This document shows, in pieces, positions 53,780 through 62,304 of a stretch of DNA of 62,304 bases. This stretch comes from Planctomycetota bacterium (lineage in GTDB: Bacteria > Planctomycetota > Phycisphaerae > SM23-33). Position numbers and translations under genes: made by a program. The notes beneath the pieces were generated by a model that ran no database searches, was not told where the DNA came from, and saw nothing but the letters and a program-made list of their open reading frames with translations. Positions within the stretch are counted from its first letter, which is position 1; every line of letters begins with the position of its first letter. The stretch spans positions 1 through 62,304 of the forward strand of contig JAAAOJ010000089.1 in assembly GCA_009908915.1 (NCBI GenBank), written 5' to 3'.

Positions 53780-53802
53780 CCCGTTCCTGGTTTTATCGAT
53801 CC

Positions 53803-54426
53803 ATGCTTGAAGCCCTCAGTCAATCCGTGCTGCCGTTTCTGGCGATTCTGAACCCCTTCGCCCTGTGTCTCTATCTCGGTGAGATGATCGAGACACTGCA
53901 CTGGCGCCAGTTTTCGGTCGTCATGATTCGGGCCTGCACCATCTCCCTGGCGGCGTTCGCGATCGTCGTCTTGACGGGCGAGCGGTTCCTGGGCTTTCTT
54001 GGCGTGCGGATGGAAGCGGCCCGTGTCTTCGGCGGGGTGATCTTCTTTGTCGTCGGCTACAAGTACGCTACAACTGGCTACAAGGCCACTGCCTTCCTGC
54101 GCGGCGGCGTGCAGGAGTTGCCCTCCGCTATCGCCATGCCCTTCATGATCGGCGCTGGCACGATCACGCAGTCGATCCTCATGAGCCGCAAACACGGCGA
54201 CCCGGCGGCTGTCCTGGCCATCGCCGTCGCCATTGCGGTGACCCTGCTGGTGGTCGTGATCTTCAAGCTGCTTCGCGATCGCATGCGGGAGCGCAACGAG
54301 GCGCTGTTCGAGCGTTACGTAAACCTGCTGGCCCGGGCCAACGGACTGGTTATCGGAGCGATCTCTGCCGAGATGATCATTGCCGGTATCCACACGATCT
54401 GGGTCGCCAGCGAAGACGGCCTGTGA
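53803..54426 (+). CDS. MarC/UPF0056 family membrane protein
   Basis: The 207-residue protein has six transmembrane segments and the MarC start QSVLPFLAILNPFALCLYL. It also has the ERFLGFLGV..ARVFGGVIFFVVG and PSAIAMPFMIGAGTIT segments, the family's P-x-A-x-P-x-x-x-G-x-G-T-I motif. The family function is unclear. It starts 23 nt after the osmolyte transporter and may be co-transcribed with it. Confidence 0.85.
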   Translation: MLEALSQSVLPFLAILNPFALCLYLGEMIETLHWRQFSVVMIRACTISLAAFAIVVLTGERFLGFLGVRMEAARVFGGVIFFVVGYKYATTGYKATAFLRGGVQELPSAIAMPFMIGAGTITQSILMSRKHGDPAAVLAIAVAIAVTLLVVVIFKLLRDRMRERNEALFERYVNLLARANGLVIGAISAEMIIAGIHTIWVASEDGL

Positions 54427-54462
54427 GGCGATCAGCGCTGGCGGCGTTGCCGCCGGACGGCC

Positions 54463-54468
54463 TATAAT
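54463..54468 (+). promoter_or_regulatory. -10 box TATAAT of a leaderless start (pfkB-type kinase)
   Basis: A perfect TATAAT ends 7 nt before the ATG at 54476. Confidence 0.55.
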
Positions 54469-54475
54469 CCCACGC

Positions 54476-55423
54476 ATGGACACATCGCCCCCCGCCATCG
54501 TTACGATCACGCTCAACCCGGCGATTGATCGCGCCATTCGCGTACAGAACCTTCGGCCCGGCGGCCACGTCACCGGACGGACCGTCTCGCGCGTGGCGGG
54601 CGGCAAGGGCGTGAACGTCAGCCGTGTACTGGCGGCGATGGGGCTGGGCTCGACGGCCATGGGCTTGCTTGGGCGGGACAACGCCTCGGCCTTTACGGAC
54701 GTTTTTGCCGGCGGGGCGGTGCGGGACGGCTTTCTGCGCGTGGCGGGCAGCACGCGCGACAACGTCACCGTCATCGACGACGCGACCGGTCAGGACACGC
54801 ACATTCGCGACGCCGGTCTGGCGCCCGGTCCGGCGGCCGTGCAGGAACTCATCGAGCAGATCGGCGCGACCGTCGAGGCCGGCGATGTCGTGATCGTCTC
54901 CGGTTCGCTGCCGCCCGGCATGGACGCTGATGCGCTGGCCGACGTGCTGGCCCCCGCTATCGAGGCCGAGGCCAACGTGGCCGTCGATACCTCCGGCGAG
55001 GCGCTGGAGGCCCTGACGAAGGTCCGCTGCTGGCTGATCAAGCCGAACGTCGCCGAGTTGCAGCAGCTTGTCGGGCGCGACCTGCCGGAGCTGCCGGCGC
55101 AGTTGAAGGCCTCCCGCGGACTGGCCCAGAAGCACGACCACGTGCTGCTGTCGCGAGGGGCCGACGGGGCCGTGCTCGTTACGCGAGACGGAGCGATCTC
55201 GGCCCGATGCGAGGTCGCCGAGGTGGTCAACACCGTCGGTTGCGGCGATACGCTGCTGGCGGTGTTCGTGGCCACTGCCCTGACCGGCGGCGACGCCACC
55301 GACGCCCTCGCCCACGCCGTGGCCGCCGCCGCGGCCAATGCGGCCACGGACAAGACGGCAGCCTTCGAGCCTGAGACCATGCAGGAACTGCTGACGACCG
55401 TCGACATTGAGGAACTGCAATAG
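54476..55423 (+). CDS. PfkB-family sugar-phosphate kinase (1-phosphofructokinase/tagatose-6-P kinase type)
   Basis: The 315-residue ribokinase-fold enzyme has ITLNPAIDRAIRV at the N-terminus and GGKGVNVSRVLAAMG. IKPNVAEL marks the family and the catalytic site is VVNTVGCGDTLLAVFV, with the Asp base. TLNPAxDR and GGKGxNVA place it with FruK/LacC kinases, which phosphorylate fructose-1-phosphate or tagatose-6-phosphate. No PTS genes are nearby. A HAD remnant follows 87 nt downstream. Confidence 0.9.
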   Translation: MDTSPPAIVTITLNPAIDRAIRVQNLRPGGHVTGRTVSRVAGGKGVNVSRVLAAMGLGSTAMGLLGRDNASAFTDVFAGGAVRDGFLRVAGSTRDNVTVIDDATGQDTHIRDAGLAPGPAAVQELIEQIGATVEAGDVVIVSGSLPPGMDADALADVLAPAIEAEANVAVDTSGEALEALTKVRCWLIKPNVAELQQLVGRDLPELPAQLKASRGLAQKHDHVLLSRGADGAVLVTRDGAISARCEVAEVVNTVGCGDTLLAVFVATALTGGDATDALAHAVAAAAANAATDKTAAFEPETMQELLTTVDIEELQ

Positions 55424-55510
55424 AGAGCAAGAGGGTCGACGTTTCGTCGACCGCTAGACAAGTCAACTAGACAACAAGTCAAAGAACGACGAATTAGCGA
55501 ATCAACGACC

Positions 55511-55669
55511 GTCAACGGCTGCAAGGCTGCCAGGGCCGCCGGCATGCGATGCCTCGGCATCACCAGCAGCTTCGACGACGTCACGCTTTGTGACGCCGGC
55601 GCCGACTGGACCGCGCCGGACCTCGCCCATGTGCCTGGCGATCTACAGACCTGCCTGGCGGGTCCGTAA
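55511..55669 (+). pseudogene. C-terminal remnant of a HAD phosphatase (beta-phosphoglucomutase type)
   Basis: A 50-codon stretch with no start reads CKAARAAGMRCLGITSS, then LCDAGADWTAPDLAHV, ending at TAA 55667-55669. This is the final A-x-x-A-G-M-x-x-x-G-(V/I)-T and L-x-x-A-G-A-D-W-x-x-x-D-L motif of HAD-superfamily phosphomutases. No upstream frame restores the rest. It is probably a deletion remnant beside the PfkB kinase. Confidence 0.55.
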
Positions 55670-55812
55670 CGCGACGGGTCGCGCGAACGGACAAAAGGGA
55701 TGCATGGCGTCGACGCATTCTCCGCCTCTATCAACCCGCGGGGAAATGGGGCCGACTGTAGCAGTGATAGCGTTCCAAACGGACTGTGCAGGGGTCGTGG
55801 TCCGGCGGCCGG

Positions 55813-57711
55813 TCAGAAATCCCACTGCATACCGAGCGTCCAGCCGCAGTCGGCGCTGCCGTTGGCGACGTGGCCCATCATGATCCAGCCGGTCGAGACC
55901 GTCAGGGTCTCCGTCACTCGCAGGTCGGCCGTGATGGCGTGGGCGTCATCCTCATCACCGTAGAGGCCGGGAATCTGGTCGTACGGGTCGGCCTGGTCGC
56001 GGAACTCGTAACCCACGGCCAGCCAGTCGGTCGGGAAATACTTGATGCCGCCCTCGACGATCATGTGGCAGGAGTTGTCGAACCCCATCAGGCCCCTGTG
56101 AGCGCCGTTGGACAGCCGCATGCCTGCCGTCAGGCTCAGCGGCCGATTCAGCCAGGGCTCGCAGATGGTCTTGGTGGTCGTCAGCGTCCAGTCGACGCCG
56201 TTGGACTTCTCCAGGCCGATCCCCCCCAGGGCGTGGCCGGTGCGGCGGTCGATGGTCTGGATGCTGTTATTGTACTTGAAGCTCACGCCCGCGGTGACGG
56301 CCGGCGTCCACGGGCCGAAACGGTCTTCCTCAATCAGCAGGCCGCGGAGGCTCCACGTGTGCAGCCAAGCATTGTCACGGACGATATCGCGACCGAGCCG
56401 CTTTTCGACGGCGTCGTGGAACCCGCCCAGCCCGAAGTGCTGCACGGCGTAGCTGACTTCGACACGCCCGTAGAAGGTCTCGCCGATCGTCAGCGTGGCC
56501 AGGTCCTTGCTGCCGAACCGCAGGAAACGGCTGCCGACGGTCGGCATGCCGAAGGGCTTGTCCGCCGGGCCGGGATTCAGCAGGTACGCCGACGGCGTCA
56601 GCAGCCCACCGCCCGTGCCTTCCATGTTCGCCATCACCGGCGTTTGCGACATCGTCGTCGATGCTTCGGCGGTCTCCGCCTGCATCGCGGGGGGCGTGTC
56701 GTTGGCAGCCTTGCGGGCGTCGAATTCGTCGGCCAGTACCGACCAGCGGCGGACCCAGTCGGGCTCCTTGCGGGCCAGCTCATCGCCGTCGCCCGCCTCG
56801 CCTGCCTGCGCGGCGGGTATGGAGGTCTCGTCCATTGTGACGAGTTCAGGTGATGCTTCATCCGCTGCGGCAAGATCGGCCGACGCTTCACCGTCCGTTG
56901 TCTGATCGTCCTGCATTTTGACGTCAGCCGAGAATACTCTGGCCGCCGCGGCCCCCCTGGCGGCATCGTCGGTCGTCTCGGCCGGTTGCTTTGCGGCGTC
57001 GGCCTCGGGCGTGGTGGTGTCGCCGCTCGCGGCGACGTCGGTCGCATCGTCCGCGGGGGCGGGCGCATCGTCGGTCGTCTCGATCTCGATGGCCTCGGCC
57101 TCGATGGCGGCCAGGTCGACGGCCACGGGTTCGGATGGATGGTCGGCCTGGGCGGCACCATCGTTCGTCTCGGCCGGTTGCTTCCCAGCGTCGGCCTCGG
57201 GCGTGGTGGCGGTGTCGTTGCTCGCAGTGACGTCGGTCGCATCGGCCGCGGGGGCGGCCGCATCGTCGGTCGTCTCGGCCTCGGCGGCCTCAGCGTCGCC
57301 CTGAGCGACATCGGTTTCGGTGGCTTGGTCCGCCGTCGATTTGGCCGTCTCGGCTGCCGGCGTGACCGGCTTGATGGTCTGCTCGTCGGACGCCTCGTCG
57401 ACGGGAGTCATGGTCGGCTGGATGGTCTCGGGCGTTTCGGCGGGGGCCTGGGCCGGCGGGTCGGCCTGCGAGGCCGACGCGCCGGTCGACTCGCTGGTGA
57501 TCGACGCCGCTTGCGGCTGGCCTGCCTGTCCGGCGGGTGGCGAGGAGGTGTATGTCAACGAAGCGATAGCGATGGCGGCGATCAGGCAAAGCCCCAGCGC
57601 GCCCCCAATCAGTGGCTTCTTCGCAGCATTCAAGGTTTGACTCCCAGTTCCAGCAGCGGCGACCCTCTTTGGGTCGTCCAGGTACGGGATCCGTCCAACA
57701 GAGCGTCTCAT
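55813..57711 (-). CDS. Outer-membrane porin-like protein with Ala/Asp/Thr-rich repeat region
   Basis: The 632-residue protein has a TM or signal anchor near residues 35-52. A low-complexity region follows to about residue 365, containing two near-copies of a segment starting TTDDA.APA.DATDV (about residues 146-185 and 212-250). A C-terminal 260-residue beta-rich domain, starting GTGGGLLTPSAYLLNPG and ending in Phe (MQWDF), looks like an outer-membrane barrel; a final Phe is the Bam signal. The barrel resembles planctomycete porin-like proteins, but I cannot name a family firmly. The start at 57711 follows GGAGGA. It is convergent with the HAD remnant. Confidence 0.65.
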   Translation of the reverse strand: MRRSVGRIPYLDDPKRVAAAGTGSQTLNAAKKPLIGGALGLCLIAAIAIASLTYTSSPPAGQAGQPQAASITSESTGASASQADPPAQAPAETPETIQPTMTPVDEASDEQTIKPVTPAAETAKSTADQATETDVAQGDAEAAEAETTDDAAAPAADATDVTASNDTATTPEADAGKQPAETNDGAAQADHPSEPVAVDLAAIEAEAIEIETTDDAPAPADDATDVAASGDTTTPEADAAKQPAETTDDAARGAAAARVFSADVKMQDDQTTDGEASADLAAADEASPELVTMDETSIPAAQAGEAGDGDELARKEPDWVRRWSVLADEFDARKAANDTPPAMQAETAEASTTMSQTPVMANMEGTGGGLLTPSAYLLNPGPADKPFGMPTVGSRFLRFGSKDLATLTIGETFYGRVEVSYAVQHFGLGGFHDAVEKRLGRDIVRDNAWLHTWSLRGLLIEEDRFGPWTPAVTAGVSFKYNNSIQTIDRRTGHALGGIGLEKSNGVDWTLTTTKTICEPWLNRPLSLTAGMRLSNGAHRGLMGFDNSCHMIVEGGIKYFPTDWLAVGYEFRDQADPYDQIPGLYGDEDDAHAITADLRVTETLTVSTGWIMMGHVANGSADCGWTLGMQWDF

Positions 57712-58047
57712 TCCTCCATGAGAGGGCGGTATATTAAGAAGCCGCGAACCCCCCTGTCGAGCGCGAATCAGTGCGTTGCTGTTTAATGCGAGCGGACAGA
57801 AATTCTATCAACAGGTACCCACAGCCTCGGCCCAACGAGCTTGTGTGTGTGCAGGCCTGCAGTTACAGCACGTGCGGCACCGAATCACCCGCCTGTGAGT
57901 ATTTGAAACAACTTTTTCTCGCAAAAATGTGCGATGTCAGCGTCTCAACAGCATGTCACAGTTCGTCGAGGCAGAACGTCTTTGCCGTGGCCGCGTCGCC
58001 GTTGTAGACTTCGGCAGTGAATCGCCTGGAAGAAAGGAGCATACGAG
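57712..58047 (+). other. Intergenic region with promoter of the pseudopilin-repeat gene
   Basis: 336 nt between divergent genes, with no gene. TTGCCG (57982-57987), a 17-nt spacer and TAGACT (58005-58010) form a plausible promoter, followed by AAAGGAG before the ATG at 58048. Confidence 0.5.
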
Positions 58048-60267
58048 ATGCACCGTAACGTCACTTGTCTGTTAACACTGATACTGATGCTGGCTGTTGT
58101 GGCTTCTCCGCTGCCGGCGGAGCAGACCATCGAGCCGACCCTCGGCGACTGGGCGTACGTCTGGGCCAAGGCGAACTTCGAGGACCTGTACGGCCAGTTG
58201 ATGCGGCCGGGGCGAAGGCCGGCCGTGGTCCTTGTCGTTCGGCATCCGGGCAAAAAACCGGCTTTCGAGATACTCGTCTGCGCCAGAGGCAAGTTCGGTG
58301 GCGAGTTCTTCGAGCAATGGAAGGCGACGCACCTGCCGCTGCTGGAAGCACAGGTCAAGCGATGGCAGAAGGCGGGCATGGATGTGTCAATGGACGACTT
58401 CCGCGTGCGACGCGAGGCCGTTCCACCTGGCGAGGATGAAATCAAGGTCGAACTGCAGACGCTGAATGCCCAGACGCAACTGTACAAGTTCAAGGAAGGC
58501 AAACTGCCGACGAGCGTCGAGGATCTGGTGGGCGATTACCTGCATGAAGCCCCCGATGTGGCGGGGGGCAAGTTTGTTATCGACAAGCAGGGACGTTGGA
58601 CGCACGTTCCGGGCAAGCCCGCACCCGGTCCCCCGGCGCCCAACCCCGTCACGCCCCAGCAGGCCGACCGCTGGAACCAGACGCTCAAGCCCGCCGCTGG
58701 CGAGTGGGCGTTCGTTTGGGCGAAGACGAATTTCGAGGATCTGACCGTCCTGAACGGTCCCCCCGATGATCCGCGGCTGATCGGTGCGGTTGTTGTTGTC
58801 CGGCACCCTGGGCGGACGCCCGAGACGGAGGTCCGCATCCTGACCGCCACCGGCAAGGATAATGCGCCCTTCTGCAGGAAGTGGACAGAGATGCACAAGC
58901 CGCGGCTGGAGGCACAGGTCAAGGCCTGGCAGGACGCCGGGGTGGATATTTCCATGGACGATATCACCGTCACGCCCGCGTCGTTCCGCAGCGGCGCGAA
59001 CGGCGCAGCCGTGCGGGTTCAAACGCTCAACAGTCAGACGGCCCTGTTCAAATTCAAGAACGACCGGTTGCCCAAGGATATCGATGAACTTGTCAAAGCG
59101 GGGCTTCTTGTGAAGGCACCGGACGCCGCCGGTGGCGAGTTCGTCATGAACGAGCAGGGCCTCTGGACATGGCAGCCGCCCGCCCAGCAGGTCGACACGT
59201 TCGGCCAGGCGGCCACGCCCGCCCGCGCCAAAGCGCTCGCCGTGCCAATCGCCCCGGCATTCGGCAACTGGGCGTTCGTCTGGACGAAGGCCAATATGGT
59301 CGATATGTACCGGATATTCGCTGCCGGGTGGCTTAACACGGAGACGGCCCTTGTGCGTGTGTTGCCCCAGCCGGGCAAGCCCCAGCCGATACAGATTCGT
59401 GTCCACGCCGAAGATGGCCAGCCCGATGCCGGGCCGTATCTGAAGTGGCTCAAGACCGAAAAGCCGAAACTCTCCGAGCAGGTTACCCGCTGGCGGGCCG
59501 CTGGCTACCCGATCGCCATGGATGATTTCGACATCAAGGTCGTACGTGACCCTGGATACGTCCAACGCCGAAAGGCAATGGCGATGATGCGGCAGTCGGA
59601 CATCTCGACACTCAATGCACAGACGCAACTGTTCAAATTCAAGGAGGGGCGTCTGCCGAAGAATCTGCAGGAATTGCTGGACAAAGGCCTGCTCATGGAG
59701 ATGCCCGAGGCGAAAGGCGGAAGCTACGTCATGGACGAGCAGGGACAGTGGAGCTTTCAGCCGGTCGACGACGCCTCAAAAAAACCAGACCCGAAGGCCG
59801 TAGCAAACACCGACGGCGTCTCCGAGGAAAAAGCTGCCCGCACCGCAAAGAGCCTGGCCTCGGTGGCGCGGCTGTTCAAAGCCCGCGAAGGCCGCTGGCC
59901 GAAGGACGTTCACGAACTGGTCGCGAAGGACTACATCGGGGCCGTCCCGCCTGCGCCGGACGGCAAGGGCTACGCGATCGACGCAAAGACCGGCGAGGTC
60001 AGCATTGTCGCAGCCGAGGACATCCCCGCCCCGCCAAAGGAGTACAAGCCGCTCAAACGGCACGTGCGAGAGACCGCACGCTCGAACCTGAAGATGATGC
60101 GGGCGCAACTCCAACTCTTCAAGTTCAAGACAGATCACTGGCCGAAGACCCTCGATGAACTGGTCGACAAGGGCCTGATGGAGTCCATGCCCGCTCCGCC
60201 GGAGGGCCGGGAATGGCTGTACGACGCGAAGACCGGCGAGGTGACGCTCGAAGGCGAGGACCTGTAG
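58048..60267 (+). CDS. Secreted protein with five pseudopilin-like (GspG-C-type) repeats
   Basis: The 739-residue protein has a signal peptide (residues 1-24, cleaved near PLPAEQ). Three long modules, each about 180 residues, begin GDWAYVWAKANFEDL, GEWAFVWAKTNFEDL and GNWAFVWTKANMVDM. Each ends with a segment like TLNAQTQLFKFKEGRLPKNL, ELL.KG.L and a GG.YV.D.QG.W close. Two short copies of only the end segment follow (about residues 600-655 and 680-735), closing with YDAKTGEVTLE. The segment resembles the C-terminal part of type II secretion pseudopilins (GspG), in which long-loop residues and y-x-Y-D-x-x-T-G-E are conserved. No N-terminal pilin helix is present. The family is unknown. The gene has a good promoter and ribosome binding site. 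Confidence 0.75.
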   Translation: MHRNVTCLLTLILMLAVVASPLPAEQTIEPTLGDWAYVWAKANFEDLYGQLMRPGRRPAVVLVVRHPGKKPAFEILVCARGKFGGEFFEQWKATHLPLLEAQVKRWQKAGMDVSMDDFRVRREAVPPGEDEIKVELQTLNAQTQLYKFKEGKLPTSVEDLVGDYLHEAPDVAGGKFVIDKQGRWTHVPGKPAPGPPAPNPVTPQQADRWNQTLKPAAGEWAFVWAKTNFEDLTVLNGPPDDPRLIGAVVVVRHPGRTPETEVRILTATGKDNAPFCRKWTEMHKPRLEAQVKAWQDAGVDISMDDITVTPASFRSGANGAAVRVQTLNSQTALFKFKNDRLPKDIDELVKAGLLVKAPDAAGGEFVMNEQGLWTWQPPAQQVDTFGQAATPARAKALAVPIAPAFGNWAFVWTKANMVDMYRIFAAGWLNTETALVRVLPQPGKPQPIQIRVHAEDGQPDAGPYLKWLKTEKPKLSEQVTRWRAAGYPIAMDDFDIKVVRDPGYVQRRKAMAMMRQSDISTLNAQTQLFKFKEGRLPKNLQELLDKGLLMEMPEAKGGSYVMDEQGQWSFQPVDDASKKPDPKAVANTDGVSEEKAARTAKSLASVARLFKAREGRWPKDVHELVAKDYIGAVPPAPDGKGYAIDAKTGEVSIVAAEDIPAPPKEYKPLKRHVRETARSNLKMMRAQLQLFKFKTDHWPKTLDELVDKGLMESMPAPPEGREWLYDAKTGEVTLEGEDL

Positions 60268-60328
60268 AACGCAAAGACGACAATGTGCAATGTGAGCGTG
60301 CTGTTACGTACGGGGCACCGCGTAAACA

Positions 60329-60354
60329 GGTGGTGGAGCGGGTGCTCCACCACC
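60329..60354. repeat. Interspersed hairpin repeat, copy F (perfect 11-bp stem)
   Basis: GGTGGTGGAGC and GCTCCACCACC form an 11-bp stem with loop GGGT between convergent genes. It lacks a T-run, so it is not a standard terminator. The following CGATATACTCCGG matches the sequence after copy C. Confidence 0.65.
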
Positions 60355-60413
60355 CGCGATATACTCCGGTTGCGTATCAGGCTCCGTAGGAACCGCGCCG
60401 CACGCGGTGCTCG

Positions 60414-62304
60414 CTACGTGAACTCCCATAGATCCTCGGGGATGTTGCCGCGACCTCGGCCGGCCGGTGGGGGAGTCTTGATGCGGCTGAACTCGTCGCG
60501 GACAACCGTCACGTCCGGCAGCGAGTTCAGGAAGGTCTTGCCGTAGCCCTTGGTGGCGATACGATGATCGAGCACCACCACAAAGCCGCTGTCCGACCGG
60601 CTGCGGATCAGTCGACCGAAGCCCTGCTTGAAGAGGATGATCGCCTGGGGGAGCTGGAAGTCGCCAAAGGCATTGCCGCCTTCCTGCTTGATCGTGTCGA
60701 TGCGGGCCTCGGTGATCGGCTCGTCCGGCACGGCGAAGGGCAGCTTGGCGATGATGACGTTGGACAGCGCCTCGCCGGCGACGTCCACGCCCTGCCAGAA
60801 ACTCATCGTCCCGATCAGCACGCACCGCATGCGTTCGCGGAAGCGGCGGAGCATCTGCGAGCGTTGCATGCGGCCGCCCTGGACGAGCAGTTCGTAGTCG
60901 TTTGCGTCGCACCAGTCGGCAAGTTCGTCGGCGAAGGCGTCGAGCATGGCGTAGCTGGTGCACAGCAGGAAGCAGCGGCCCTGGCTCTGCTCGACGTAGT
61001 AGCGGATGGCCTCACCGGCGGCGGGGGCGAAGCTTCGCAGGTGGTTGGGGTTGCCCATTTGCGTTTCGAGGTAGAGCGTCACCTGTGTGCGGAAATCGAA
61101 CGGACTGGCCAGCAGGATCTCGTTGCCGTCCTCCAGTCCGAGACGTTTTCGGATGTACTCGAAGCCGTGCTCGCCGCCGCGGGACGTGGCGAGCGTGGCG
61201 CTGGTGAGGACGGCTGCGTTGATGTCGTTGAAGAGGTTGTGTTTGAGGATCGGCGCGACGTTGACGGGCGCGGAATTGATGGAGACGAAGCGGTCGCGCC
61301 GCTGTTTGCGGACGGTTCGCCAGTAGGCGTGCTCGGGGTCCTTCTGGGCGATGAGGTCGTCGAGTTCCGTGGCGAGTTCGCGTGTGCGGCGTTCGTAGCC
61401 GCCCAGTTCGGCCTGCTGGTCGTCGTCGGTGGATGTCTGTCGCAGCTCGGCGAGCTTCCCGGCGAGTTTTCGAAGGCGTGGCGTGACGGTGTCCGGCACG
61501 GGCTCGGACTCCATGATGCGTCCGTTGTCGGCGACGGCCTGGCCGCCCACCTCGGCGAGGCCCTGAAAGAATTCCTCGGCCCCGACGGCAGCGGCGCGAA
61601 CGGCGTCGATGGCGTCGTGGGCCTCCATGAGGGCCAGCACGCCGCGGGCCGTCCGGTCGTTGTAGAGGTCGCGCAAAAGGATGTCGACGTTGCTGCTGGA
61701 GACGCTGTGGCCGAAGTGGTCGCTGGCGACCTGCTCGACGGTGTGGGCTTCGTCGATGACGGCCAGGTCGTACGTGCCGATCAGTTCGGCCTCGCTCGAG
61801 CGGGTCCGCAGGGCCAGATCGCTGAAGAACATCGCGTGGTTGACCACCACGATATCCGCCGCCAGCATGCGTCGCCGCGCGGCTTGGAGGAAGCACCGCT
61901 GGTGCTGGCTGCACGTCTGGCCGCGACAACTGCCCGCCTCGCTGCAGACCTTCGCCCAGACGGCCGGGTGGACCTCGAAGTCGATCTCCTGCAGCTCGCC
62001 GGTTTCGGTGTCCATGGCCCAGTCGGCCAGTTCGTCGAGCTGTGTCTGGTGGGCCTCGCCGGCCAGCAATCTGTCGCGGTGTTTCGCCGCCTGCTGCATG
62101 CGGCGGAAGCAGAGATAATTGCTGCGCCCCTTGCCGAGGACGGCCGCGAAGCGCCGGGACAGGTGCGGTCCGAGGATCTCGTCGAGGAAGGGCAGGTCCT
62201 TGGCGATGAGCTGCTCCTGGAGGGCGATGGTGTAGGTGCTGACGACGACGCGTTGCTTCTCGCCGATGGCCCGGAGGACGGCCGGCACGAGATAGGCGAA
62301 ACTC
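60414..62304 (-). CDS. DinG/XPD-type superfamily 2 DNA helicase (5' end beyond window)
   Basis: The frame is open to the window edge and reads SFAYLVPAVLRAI at its N-terminal visible end, the sequence just after the Walker A of DinG-type helicases. The visible 630 residues contain STYTIALQEQL, the Fe-S cysteines (NYLCFRR, CSEAGSCRGQTCSQHQRC), the DEAH box in LAVIDEAHTVEQ, LTSATLA, and the C-terminal motifs FWQGVDVAGEALSNVIIAKLPF and QGFGRLIRS. It unwinds DNA 5'-3' and resolves R-loops or other structures. The Walker A itself lies outside the window. Confidence 0.93.
   Translation of the reverse strand, partial: SFAYLVPAVLRAIGEKQRVVVSTYTIALQEQLIAKDLPFLDEILGPHLSRRFAAVLGKGRSNYLCFRRMQQAAKHRDRLLAGEAHQTQLDELADWAMDTETGELQEIDFEVHPAVWAKVCSEAGSCRGQTCSQHQRCFLQAARRRMLAADIVVVNHAMFFSDLALRTRSSEAELIGTYDLAVIDEAHTVEQVASDHFGHSVSSSNVDILLRDLYNDRTARGVLALMEAHDAIDAVRAAAVGAEEFFQGLAEVGGQAVADNGRIMESEPVPDTVTPRLRKLAGKLAELRQTSTDDDQQAELGGYERRTRELATELDDLIAQKDPEHAYWRTVRKQRRDRFVSINSAPVNVAPILKHNLFNDINAAVLTSATLATSRGGEHGFEYIRKRLGLEDGNEILLASPFDFRTQVTLYLETQMGNPNHLRSFAPAAGEAIRYYVEQSQGRCFLLCTSYAMLDAFADELADWCDANDYELLVQGGRMQRSQMLRRFRERMRCVLIGTMSFWQGVDVAGEALSNVIIAKLPFAVPDEPITEARIDTIKQEGGNAFGDFQLPQAIILFKQGFGRLIRSRSDSGFVVVLDHRIATKGYGKTFLNSLPDVTVVRDEFSRIKTPPPAGRGRGNIPEDLWEFT

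Noticed and set aside
60329..60354. Rho-independent terminator between the convergent genes
   Set aside because: The stem is perfect, but no T-run follows on either strand, and its sequence matches the interspersed hairpin family.

Overview
This window is GC-rich DNA that looks like a bacterial chromosome from the Planctomycetota, probably a Phycisphaerae-type lineage. That placement is inference. It rests on high GC, many interspersed palindromes, lysine- or alanine-rich tails on RNase R and L19, an anaerobic sulfatase maturase, a GH29 fucosidase and many lone housekeeping genes. About 55 genes or gene remnants and three tRNAs (Leu-GAG, Ile-CAT, His-GTG) are supported. There is no prophage, no transposase and no CRISPR array.

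Layout. 1-8.5 kb: a truncated membrane glycosyltransferase, queE-queD (queuosine precursor), a GcvT-like protein without the usual catalytic Asp, lysS with a low-GC in-frame insert, and a LolCDE-type permease/ATPase pair. 8.6-13.9 kb: alr, two cell-envelope proteins, tRNA-Leu, a Gfo/Idh stub, trpF, tatD and two very small genes. 14-16 kb: rpsP-trmD-rplS-yraN on the minus strand. 16.2-17.8 kb: an AT-rich toxin-antitoxin-chaperone (TAC) island whose toxin gene is broken by a 120-bp repeat and by a frameshift. 17.8-22.6 kb: a degenerate M50-like membrane protein, a sulfatase maturase with a SEC-C tail, and rnr. 23.2-28.5 kb: a minus-strand operon of a PEPCK/DUF4914-like protein, a HAD phosphatase-Sua5 fusion, an OFA-type MFS transporter and purE, with 4-nt overlaps between the first three. 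28.9-34.5 kb: DUF2294, a MerR-type HTH/receiver regulator, a CBS protein, a fucosidase, small membrane proteins and a pseudo-receiver. 34.7-42.5 kb: nadA, murJ, GT4, a lipoprotein, mtfA, a UVR-motif protein, tRNA-His and folA. 42.5-50.4 kb: der, a beta-helix protein, rnc, infA, a PHP protein, a candidate selenoprotein and asnS. 50.8-62.3 kb: an osmolyte ABC system with fused permease and binding protein, marC, a PfkB kinase, a HAD remnant, a porin-like protein, a protein built from pseudopilin-like repeats, and a DinG-type helicase cut by the window end.

Four signals stand out. (1) A membrane-anchored protein at 47619-48059 has an in-frame UGA exactly where a Cys would be expected. Coding clearly continues for 41 codons and a SECIS-like hairpin sits 14 nt after the UGA, so this may be a new selenoprotein. 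(2) A non-autonomous 120-bp element with about 19-bp terminal inverted repeats is present four times, and one copy has split the TAC toxin gene. (3) At least nine genes have a TATAAT/TACAAT-type box 5-9 nt before the start codon, which predicts widespread leaderless transcription. (4) Several unusual protein architectures are present: the lysS insert, the HAD-Sua5 fusion, the pseudopilin-repeat protein and the maturase with a SEC-C tail.

All calls come from reading the sequence by eye. No database search was run.
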